Below, piece after piece: positions 25,308-40,300 of a DNA stretch of 64,000 nucleotides. Each line of letters begins with the position of its first letter. Positions within the stretch are counted from its first letter, which is position 1. Below the pieces are notes generated by a model. The model ran no database searches and was not told the origin of the DNA. It saw nothing but the letters and a program-made list of their open reading frames with translations. The translations under genes and the position numbers were made by a program. The stretch is from Nematostella vectensis (taxonomy: Eukaryota; Cnidaria; Anthozoa; Actiniaria; Edwardsiidae): the NCBI RefSeq assembly GCF_932526225.1, contig NC_064043.1, positions 16,428,085 to 16,492,084 on the forward strand, in the 5' to 3' direction.

Positions 25308-26734
25308 CAACCATATACAAATCTCAAGGCATGTACATGCCCTATACAGTATATACACCCTTTTCTATGGGTGAATATGTACAGTGTATTTCATATATAC
25401 AGGGACAACCCCTGAGTCTCGTGAGAATAGATAAATGGTCTACAGAATGGCCGGGAAGGTTCAGCTTGAAATTACATTACCAATGTAGGCTAGGATGGTT
25501 GCATTATGTTTTATCATCATTCATTGAAAAAGTAAACAAAAATAAACAGATAAACGGTCTATTTGCTGAAGTCATCGACAAGGGACGGCTTAAAGACAAA
25601 AGGGAACAATGTATATAGTGGTATTTAGTTTTTATTTGAAACAATTATAAATAACTATGATAGTATGTACATCTGACCAGGGCTTACAGTAAGCAAATTA
25701 AGAGATAGAAGAACATAAAACGGGCCATCTACACTAGGAGCCGCGTCTAGTATGAATATCAAGGCTGAAGTCTCTCTTCCCTACAAACAATGGACAACAC
25801 GCGGCTGGCACCACAAGATGGAGGAACTATCCAGGATAAGCCTTTCTTATAACATAACACATAATACACCAATACTTTACTTGAAAATAGAGATCTTTTC
25901 AGAATCACAAGGCAATAACATATATGAAGAAAATGTCAGCTAGTAACAGCGTCATGGTGATGGCTATTTAGTCATCACTTTTGTAGTAACCATCACCAAG
26001 TAAACAAACCTGTAGAGCCAACTGCAATATTGTTAACCATGTCCTACACCTGGTTTGGGAAGGCTGTGGCGATTTTCTTCATTAAATTCAATTTTAGAGA
26101 TTTAGAGACTTTTTCTTGTAATTTTCTCATAATTTGTGTTCCAGTTTGGGTTGAAAACAATACAAAAGTTGTGGCTTACTAGGGCTCTTAAATAAGAACA
26201 CAACTAGAGAAAACACACCTAAACAACTACACCAAGTAACCACTCCCTTAGTAACACTCGCTGGAACCCACAACAAGCATCCTTTGCAACAGAACCATCC
26301 TCTCAAAACAAACCATCAACAAACTATCTGTAGTAACCACCCTCCCATTAAGCTTAATATGGCTATTATCATATAATACCCTTAAAAGTGAAAAGAACTG
26401 CAAAGCCTGAAAGTGGGTCTGTTATTTTTTTGTGGTTTTCAAGATTTAACTTGATTCAACTTCAACAGTAGATCCCAATTTTTGATAATTCTTTTTTCTC
26501 CTAATGCATGATACTGTAGGTAGCGACACCTCCTCCCCCACCATCACAAGAGATTACCCACCAGCGACCCTGCACTATAAGCAACCATTGGTCTAGCAGT
26601 ATAACCCTTAAAGCCACATACAAACACCGTCAGCATCCCAACACCTGCAATGGGCTACCTATCACTACAGTATATTCCCCTACTGTGTCTCCCTCTTATG
26701 GGAGAGGATGTTCAGCCCCTACAACCCCTCCCCT
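25308..26734. other. Intergenic DNA, no gene recognised
   Basis: Open frames at 25331-25618 and 25752-25943 are too short and featureless to support. Nothing else is seen apart from CA/CCA-rich patches near 26220-26340. Confidence 0.5.
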
Positions 26735-27254
26735 AGATCTACTACTGGTACTCCACGTCAAGATCTACTACTGGTACTCCACGTCAAGATCTACTACTGG
26801 TACTCCACGTCAAGATCTACTACTGGTACTCCACGTCAAGATCTACTACTGGTACTCCACGTCAAGATCTACTACTGGTACTCCACGTCAAGATCTACTA
26901 CTGGTACTCCACGTCAAGATCTACTACTGGTACTCCACGTCAAGATCTACTACTGGTACTCCACGTCAAGATCTACTACTGGTACTCCACGTCAAGATCT
27001 ACTACTGGTACTCCACGTCAAGATCTACTACTGGTACTCCACGTCAAGATCTACTACTGGTACTCCACGTCAAGATCTACTACTGGTACTCCACGTCAAG
27101 ATCTACTACTGGTACTCCACGTCAAGATCTACTACTGGTACTCCACGTCAAGATCTACTACTGGTACTCCACGTCAAGATCTACTACTGGTACTCCACGT
27201 CAAGATCTACTACTGGTACTCCACGTCAAGATCTACTACTGGTACTCCACGTCA
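26735..27254. repeat. 26-bp minisatellite, twenty essentially identical copies, 3' of CHIC
   Basis: The unit is AGATCTACTACTGGTACTCC followed by ACGTCA. The length of 520 bp is exactly 20 units and I found no variant unit. The unit has no stop in two + frames, hence two overlapping artefactual frames of over 200 codons. Confidence 0.98.
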
Positions 27255-27975
27255 AAGATGAAGATGCCAACTTTGTCTGTGGTCACCCAAGGAAGAATCC
27301 GCCAGCAATGGGGAATGTTTGCCTTATTTGCAGGAGCTTGCTGCCCTGTATTTCTTAGAATTACTAGGGGAGAGGTAATCAGTGTCCAATATAATTAAAA
27401 AAAATAAGATATTATTATGTACATTTTTTACACATGCCCCATGTATCATAATTGCACAGCATATACTGTACGGCAAAGTAAAAACACTCCTGATGAAAAA
27501 AAAACTAATTAAGAACTTTTTTCATACCGTGAAACTCTGGTAATTCAAACTTCATCATTGTCTCAACCTCACACACACCAGTGGTATAGTGTATTCTTTG
27601 CTGATTTGCAAGTATGGAGCATTAGAAATAGTGACAAAAACTCAACAGAAATATCAAAATAAGAGAGAAATCATAAATTTTGACAGTCACAATGAATATC
27701 TCCCCGGTGCATTCGCATGATGTTAATACAATGAAGGCAAATCAGAGTTAGTTTAAGTAAGAGTTTGGGATATCCGGGTTCCGCTGTAAAGTACATAGAA
27801 TCTTAACCATAAGACATGCATGTCTTAGAACTAATAACCCAACATTCCATATCATCTTCCATCACTGTACTCTGAGCATAGACTGCCAAACTCCTAACAG
27901 TTCTTAAACTCATCTATTATAATCTTCAGTTCAGCAAAATACTTCGCTAGTAGTACCTCACCAACAAATTAATAA
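27255..27975. other. 3' flank of CHIC
   Basis: AT-rich DNA following the CHIC stop codon on the - strand. I found no AATAAA or ATTAAA on that strand before the 26-bp array, so the 3' end is undefined. Confidence 0.4.
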
Positions 27976-32035
<4,060 letters not shown>

Positions 32036-32039
32036 TCAC

Positions 32040-33079
32040 AAGAACTCGACAAAGATTTTAGAGCGCTTTCAACAAGGCGCTCTCAGCGGCCATAGAGAAT
32101 CGCATGGTACTTTATAGCAGAATTTTCTTCACCATATGTATGTAAATATGGTATTGCGTCACAGTAAACTACCATCATTTCCTATCATTTCCTATCATAA
32201 ATCATATTCTGCCTTTGGAGCACTCCTTAGTTGGGCATGGAGGATACGCACGCGTCGAGTCAGTCGACCGCCAAAGGGTAGTCTTTCCTCACAACCCAGG
32301 GGCGCATCCAGGATTTCAAAATGGCTGGAGAGACGGCTTATAACTGATCCAGCGGTTCTTGGTAGGTCACTAAATAGATTTAGCAATAATTCAAGCTGAG
32401 TTGAATTTGTCGCGTCAGCAAAGTCAAGCAGGCGGTTGCACATGAACAGTGCCTTCTCCGTAGTTTCTTCAAACAAAGTGACTTTTCAATTTTTTTTGGC
32501 TCAAGAAGGGGGGTGGATATCCACCCAATCCACCCCCCTGTATGCGGCCCTGCAACTAGAATTGCCTAATAATTTTTTTCACAATTTCTGCTGCGATATC
32601 CCACTCCCTACATTCTCCACGCTCGTATATCTTTTGTTTTACTCGTTCTGTTCACGGCCTGAACCAATATATCATTTCAGTTTGCGTTTTTCTCTCGAAA
32701 TAAGAGTTATGCAGTAGATGTAACTTCGCATACGTCATATTACGATTCGCGCCTTTTTAGGCGCGATCGTCCTTAATATGTCCAATCTTCGTAAAGCCTA
32801 TAACTCCTATTGAATATTTCGTTTTTGCGAGGGAGGGGGGGTGGTGCGGGTGGGAGGGTGCAGTAGTACGAATTGTGTGTGTATGCCCCTAATATATCAG
32901 GAGGACGCTTTAGTACGATTATATGCCCTATATCAGGAGGTTGCTGTAGTACGAATTGTATATGCGAATGCCCCCACAGGTAGCCCAGGCTCTGTCAACA
33001 GGTAGCCCAGGCTCTGTACCCCAGGCTCTATCTCTGTCTCTGAGTAACTTGATCCGACCGGAATATTGACTGTACAAGT
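32040..33079. other. CHIC upstream region with an unassigned 93-codon open frame
   Basis: On the - strand at 32476-32195 an open frame reads METEKALF-like then CNRLLDFADATNSTQLELLL and LPRTAGSVISRLSSHFEILD. Its composition is protein-like, but I recognise no family and see no clear splice sites. It could be an exon or a transposon remnant. GGGTGGATATCCACCC near 32510 is a perfect 16-bp palindrome. No other gene is seen. Confidence 0.35.
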
Positions 33080-33867
33080 TGGGGGCACGATGCGACGACC
33101 AAGGACCCTAACCAAGACGGGGGGGCATGGTGCGACGACCAAGGACCCTAACCAAGACGGGGGGGGCATGGTGCGACGACCAAGGACCCTAACCAAGACG
33201 GGGGACATGGTGCGACGACCAAGGACCCTAACCAAGACGGGGGGCATGGTGCGACGACCAAGGACCCTGACCAAGACGGGGGGGCATGGTGCGACGACCA
33301 AGGACCCTGACCAAGACGGGGGGGGCATGGTGCGACGACCAAGGACCCTGACCAAGACGGGGGGGCATGGTGCGACGACCAAGGACCCTAACCAAGACGG
33401 GGGGGGGGGCATGGTGCGACGACCAAGGACCCTAACCAAGACGGGGGACATGGTGCGACGACCAAGGACCCTAACCAAGACGGGGGGCATGGTGCGACGA
33501 CCAAGGACCCTGACCAAGACGGGGGGGCATGGTGCGACGACCAAGGACCCTGACCAAGACGGGGGGGGGCATGGTGCGACGACCAAGGACCCTGACCAAG
33601 ACGGGGGGGCATGGTGCGACGACCAAGGACCCTAACCAAGACGGGGGGGGGCATGGTGCGACGACCAAGGACCCTAACCAAGACGGGGGGGGCATGGTGC
33701 GACGACCAAGGACCCTGACCAAGACGGGGGGGGGCATGGTGCGACGACCAAGGACCCTAACCAAGACGGGGGGGGGGGGGGGGGCATGGTGCGACGACCA
33801 AGGACCCTAACCAAGACGGGGTTGGGGCATGATGCGACGACCAAGGACCCTAACCAATACGGGGGGT
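33080..33867. repeat. ~39-bp minisatellite with length-variable G runs
   Basis: About 20 units of GCATGGTGCGACGACCAAGG plus ACCCTRACCAAGAC are each followed by a run of 4 to 16 G on the + strand. The runs vary in length, so unit length varies and frames shift between units. The array lies between the SCLT1 3' end and the CHIC 5' end. Confidence 0.95.
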
Positions 33868-34165
33868 GTTTTCGGTCGGAGTGGATTTGCGTAATTAGAT
33901 TTATCAAATATATATAGATGTACCCAAGATGGTGCCTATTGGCCACCCAAGATGGTGCCTATTTGAATTCGTTCGTTGCGTTACCCTACATGGCACATAA
34001 CAAGAGTAGGATCAAGAGTACAACATCGAATATTCAGCTCTTTCTCTCTTCGGGCACGCAAAAAGTGCTTGGTCGGAGCATGTATCGGAGGATATTGTAA
34101 TTTGGACAAACATTTTGGCAATAATAAGCGGCAAATCAACTCATGGTGTTTAAATTCTTCCCACT

Positions 34166-34171
34166 TTTATT
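34166..34171 (-). terminator. Polyadenylation signal of SCLT1
   Basis: TTTATT on + is AATAAA on -, 132 bp past the stop codon of SCLT1 exon 26. Its position supports exon 26 as the true last exon. Confidence 0.55.
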
Positions 34172-34302
34172 ATGGATAGAAATAAAATGTACATTGAGCA
34201 ATAGTTCAGTATCTTCACACGTAATATTGACGATGTTGATATGCTTATGTTGAGTTGGTCAAAGAATCATGTTCATCCAATTGTACACGCGATGAGCGGT
34301 AT

Positions 34303-37300
34303 CTAAAGAATCACCCTATTTCTTGAAGCGCCATATTCACCAGAATGTGGTCTACGTCCGAAACCATCCAAATCCCCAATGAGCCTTTCGTCTCGCGGAG
34401 ACATCAAGTCGAGGCGAACTGACGGCTCATAACCATTTGCTGAGCCCACGTTTGGGTTGTTCTGCAGATCCGAAAGGCGCTGTGGTGGTTCCCGGTTTCT
34501 GTTGTTCCCAGGCCTACTCTTCTCGAGTTTTAGTTTCTCAAGCTCGCGGTTTAAAAGCTTTCGCTCGTGCAGGAGTTGCCGTTCGCGATCTAACAGAGTT
34601 GATACCTGAGGAAGGCATTAGCATCCACTTAGTTTTCGTGTCACCCATTATCTCGGGGACCTCGTAATGGTTGCTAGTTTATTGTCGATAGTCGCGTGTA
34701 CTATTCTTTTGTCGATAGTCACGTCTATTATTCTATTGTCGATACTCTCGTATCGTATTGACCGGTATCGACTGAGTTGCTGTCTTTGTCGTGCATACAG
34801 TAAACACCTGCGCATAAAAACCTAAAATTAAGGTTCTAATAAATTAATTTACCTTTTGACAAATCAGGCTGTGTAGGTTCTTAAGGTATGAATCAACACA
34901 AGGTTGAAAAGGTATGTTTAACGCCTCTGTGAAACAGAGTGGTTGCGCTAACGTTTCGAGCGTTAGCCCTTCGTCGGACGGACGTCTGTTTCACGGAGGC
35001 GTTTAACATACCTTTTCAACCTTGTGTTGATTCGTACTTTGTCTACACCACGTCTACGCAGACCATCTAGTTTTTCTACAGCTTGAATGTAGTCTTTCTA
35101 GTTATACCATGTGTAGGTTCTTAATTGGACATTTTTTTCATATACACTGAACAATAACAGTGTCTAGTCAGAATGCTTGCTAAACACAACATATAAGCCC
35201 CTGTTGTATTTAACTACAGCATACAAGCTGAACACAACATATAAGCCCATGTTGTATTTATAACTACAGCTTACAAGCTATACACAAAATATAAGCCCAT
35301 GTTGTATTGAACTACAGCATACAAGCTAAACACCACATATATGTAAGCCAATGTTGTATTTAACTACAAAAATGCACCAAACATTTATGAAAAGTATATT
35401 TTCTTTCTTGTTATGCACACTCACCCCCATTGTCCCGCGGAAGTGTGAAGGATTTGGGCTAGCGTTCGCGAACTCCAGCCCAGCGGAATACAGAGAAAAG
35501 AGGCCTCTGCTAGCAGGGAAATTTTAATCCTAAACAAAACTGAAACCACCCTCTCGACACAAAACTGCAGTCAAATGCCCTTACCCTTCTGGGTGCAAAC
35601 GGTACAACTACATGAAATTTTAGACAACAAGCAACAAGATGAGCCAGTACCCTAAGGTTTTTTTTTTGTTCGTCCCCACTCCCCTAGGGTGAGGACGTGT
35701 CTAAGAGTCAAAAACCATCATTTCCACCCCCCTCGGGACAGATTCTCGTTGAAAACTGCTCTAAACCCCCACGGTAACCCCACACTTCCCCGGGACCATG
35801 GGGGTGGGGGTGGGAGTTTAAAATTAAGAGTGCATTATCAACTGTAAATCAGAATTTTGACAAAAGTTTTGAGTGATCTTTCAAGTAAGCCCCTATTTTC
35901 CACACCAGGCTAATTAAGTTCTTAGAAATAGGGTGCTTACAGCGCGACCAAGAAAACGTGAACACCGGAAATATGTGTGGAATGTTTGTTCCGACCAATC
36001 ACTTGCGAGATATTCAAACAGTCAACTAGAAACATGTCTCAACAAGTCTTAGTGTCTGAATTCTCGCGTCTGATTCTTCAGAAGACAATAAACTTTCCAC
36101 ACATATTTAAGGTGTTCACGGTTTTACTGGTTGCGCTGTAAAATGCCAAATTGTTCAGGTTTGTGTTGTACATGTTTGTGTTGTACAGGTTCGTGTTGTA
36201 CAGGTTTGTGTTGTACGGGTTTGTGTTGTACAGGTTTGTGTTGTACGGGTTTTTGTTGTACAAGTTCGTGTTGTACAGGTTTGTGTTGTACAGGTTTGTG
36301 TTGTGCAGGTTCGTGTTGTACATTTTCGTGTTGTGCGGGTTCGTGTTGTGCCGGTTCGTGTTGTACGGGTTTGTGTTGTAAGGGTTCGTGTTGTACAGGT
36401 TCGTGTTGTAAGGGTTTGTGTTGTACAGGTTTGTGTTGTACAGGCTCGTGTTGTACAGGTTTGTGTTGTACCGGTTTGTGTTGTACGGGTTTGTGTTGTA
36501 CAAGTTCGTGTTGTACAGGTTTGTGTTGTACAGGTTTGTGTTGTGCAGGTTCGTGTTGTACATGTTCGTGTTGTACGGGTTCGTGTTGTGCAGGTTCGTG
36601 TTGTACGGGTTTGTGTTGTAAGGCTTTGTGTTGTACGGGTTCGTGTTGTACATGTTCGTGTTGTACAGGTTTGTGTTGTACAGGTTCGTGTTGTACGGGT
36701 TTGTGTTGTACGGGTTCGTGTTGTACGGGTTCGTGTTGTACAGGTTCGTGTTGTACGGGGTTGTGTTGTACAGGTTTGTGTTGTAAGGGTTCGTGTTGTA
36801 CAGGTTCGTATTGTACAGGTTCGTGTTGTACAGGTTTGTGTTGTACAGGTCCGTGTTGTACAGGTTTGTGTTGCACAGGTTCGTGTTGTACAGGTTCGTG
36901 TTGTACAGGTTTGTGTTGTAAGGCTTTGTGTTGTACAGGTTTGTGTTGTACGGGTACTGTTTTTCGTAAGTCGGGAGGTCACTTTTTTATCTAATTTTGT
37001 TACTTGCCTGCACGCTTGCTGCGTCTGCTCGGGTTTCTGCGTCTGAAGCCATCTTCTGCAACTTAGAAATGGCCTGCTTCGAAGTCTCTAGTTTTGACTC
37101 GAGCTGAGAAACAAGACAAAACGAATATGTTATAGCTGCAGCCCAACCCTGAGGAGTTCTGCTTACAAATAAGTGGCCATATCTGGGGTTGAGTTATTTC
37201 TAATCCCCCGGTAGTAACCGGGACAGTTAGCCGGTTAGTATCCGGCCGAGATTCCCAGTAGTAACCTGGACAGTTAGCTCACTGGCCGAGATTCCCAGTA

Positions 37301-40300
37301 GTAACCGGGACAGTTAGCTCACCGGCCGAGATTCCCGGTAGTAACCGGGACAGTTAGCTCACCGGCCAAGATTCCCGGTAGTAACCTGGACAGTTAGCTC
37401 ACTGGCCGAGATTCCCAGTAGTAACCGGGACAGTTAGCTCACCGGCCGAGATTTCCAGTAGTAACAGGGACAGTTAGCTCACCGGCCGAGATTCCCGGTA
37501 GTAACCGGGACAGTTAGCTCACCGGCTGAGATTCCCGGTAGTAACCGGGACAGTTATCTTTCCGGCCGAGATTCCCAGTTGTAACCGGGACAGTTAGCTC
37601 ACAAGCCGAGATTCCCAGTAGTAACCGGGACATTTAGCTCACCGGCCGAGATTCCCAGTAGTAACCGGGACAGTTAGCTCACCGGCCGAGATTCCCAGTT
37701 GTAACCGGGTTAGTCAACTTACCGGCCGAGGTCTCCAATGACGCCCTGGTTATTTACGGGCAAGATTGGCTGTATAATTAACCCATTTTTTAAAGACAAA
37801 CATCAAGCAAATAAAGTCGCATTTTAAAACTTCATGTAAATTTGCAAAGTTTTTTTTTTTACATGTTTTTGAGAGATGATAGCTACATCTCGCATATTTT
37901 GACAGGAGCTAGCGTAAAGGAAAGCTGGTTGGCTGATTGTTTAAAATGCTGTAATTGGTTCAAATAAGGGTGATATGCACCAGCTCTAATCCCCACCTGG
38001 TCTGCCCTTTGTCGTTCGTCAACAAGATGGCTGTTCAACTCGTCGTTTCGCTTGCGCTGTTTATTGATTTCTTGTCTGGCGAAAAAAAAATGATATATTG
38101 AAATTATCTCAGGCATATCTTTTCCCTGAATATAATGATAAACTATAATCTAGATACGAAATATCAGATATTTCATGTATTAAGTCATTAAATTGACTAA
38201 AATTGATCGAACCTAAACAAAGCCCAATTTACACGATATGCTCTTTATAAGATAATTGTCATAAATCTGAAAAGCATACAAGACTAACAAGGGGAAATCA
38301 AGCAGCGGCGAATAATGAAGATATAATATTCTGGTCATTTATAATTGAAAGGGCAGATTTGTTTTTCTTCCGTGGATTTCCTCACATTCTTTTGTTTTAT
38401 TTTACTTTTCAATTCCGAGAATGGAGCCACCTCTATTTGGCGAGGGTCTCTGTGGTTTCTACATTTTCACCATTTTCCACTACGCTGGCCACTTCAAGTA
38501 TGTTCGCGATCGTTTTGTATAATACCTTAGTCGTGGACTACTTTTTACCTTAATTCTACTACCGTCTGCTCGAAGCGTTGAGTTACCGCCTTTGATTCCT
38601 CTTTCCACCTGAAAAGCGCCAGAATGTTATTCATTCCTCAAGAACAGGGGTGTTGGAAACAAGAACTCAATCAAGAACATGATGCTCTAGTTCGAAAGGG
38701 GAGGGGAGTAGAGAGTGGCCATAGCAACGCTGATCAGCGGGCTAAAAGTACATTACGTGGACACAAGACCCTGGACACCGACGCTTTGCTGAGTACTGAG
38801 GGGGGAGAGGCTTATGTGTGGTGGGTTCACTTACTGGTCACCGACGCGTTGCGGAGTACTGAGGGGGGAGAGGCTTATGTGTGGTGGGTTCACTTACTAG
38901 ACACCGACGTGTGCGGAGTACTGAGGGGGGGAGGGCTTATGTGTGGTGGGATAACTTACTGGACACCGACGTGTGCGGAGTACTGAGGGGGGGAGGGGCT
39001 TATGTGTGGTGGGATAACTTACTGGACACCGACGTGTGCGGAGTACTGAGGGGGGGAGGGCTTATGTGTGGTGGGATAACTTACTGGACACCGACGTGTT
39101 GCAGAGAACTGAGGGGGGAGGGGCTTATGTGTGGTGGGTTCACTTACTGGACACCGACGTGTGCGGAGTACTGAGGGGGGAGGGGCTTATGTGTGGTGGG
39201 ATAATTTACTGGGCACCGACGTGTGCGGAGTACTGAAGGGGGAGGGGCTTATGTGTGGTGGGATAACTTACTGGACACCGACGTGTTGCAGAGAACTGAG
39301 GGGGGAGGGGCTTATGTGTGGTGGGTTCACTTACTGGACACCGACGTGTTGCAAAGAACTGGGGGGGAGGGGCTTATGTGTGGTGCGTTCACTTACTGGA
39401 CACCAACGTGTGTGGAGTACTGAGGGGGGAGGGGCTTATGTGTGGTGGGTTCACTTACTGGACACCGACGTGTTGCAGAGAACTGAGGGGGGAGGGGCTT
39501 ATGTGCGGTGGGTTTACTTACTGGACACCGACGTGTTGCGGAGTACTGAGGGGGAGGGGCTTATGTGTGGTGGGTTCACTTACTGGACACCGACGCATTG
39601 CGGAGTACTGAGGGGGGAAGGGCTTATGTGTGTGGGATAACTTACTGGACACCGACGTGTTGCAGAGAACTGAGGGGGGAGGGGCTTATGTGTGGTGGGT
39701 TCACTTACAGGACACTGACGCGTTGCGGAGTACTGAGGGGGGGGGGGGCTTATGTGTGGTGGGTTCACTTACTGGACACCGACGTGTGCGGAGTACTGAG
39801 GGGGAGGGCTTATGTGTGGTGGGATAAATTACTGGACATCGACGTGTTGCAGATAACTGAGGGGGGAGGGGCTTATGTGTGGTGGGTTCACTTGCAGGAC
39901 ACTGACGCGTTGCGGAGTACTGAGGGGGGGGGCTTATGTGTGGTGGGTTCACTTACTGGACACCGACGTGTGCGGAGTACTGAGGGGGGAGGGCTTATGT
40001 GTGGTGGGTTCACTTACAGGACACTGACGCATTGCGGAGTACTGAGGGGGGGGGGGCTTATGTGTGGTGGGTTCACTTACTGGACACCGACGTGTGCGGA
40101 GTACTGAGGGGGGGAGGGCTTATGTGTGGTGGGATAACTTACTGGACACCGACGTGTGCGGAGTACTGAGGGGGGAGGGCTTATGTGTGGTGGGTTCACT
40201 TACAGGACACTGACGCATTACGGAGTACTGAGGGGGGGGGGGCTTATGTGTGGTGGGTTCACTTACTGGACACCGACGTGTGCGGAGTACTGAGGGGGAG

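Noticed and set aside
26685..27398. Two overlapping + strand frames of 216 and 237 codons
   Set aside because: Both read the same 26-bp unit in different frames; the unique ends show no recognisable protein.
32195..32476. 93-codon - strand frame as a gene or as a 5' exon of CHIC
   Set aside because: CHIC already has a canonical N-terminus at 32035, and I recognise no family or splice sites for this frame.
34938..34985. Firm call of a hammerhead ribozyme
   Set aside because: One core base deviates from CUGANGA and no cleavage triplet could be placed; reported only as hammerhead-like words.
36987..37007. Stop codon just after exon 25 as the normal end of SCLT1
   Set aside because: Kept only as an alternative: the GC donor fits its consensus, exon 26 is in phase, and exon 26 has a nearby AATAAA.
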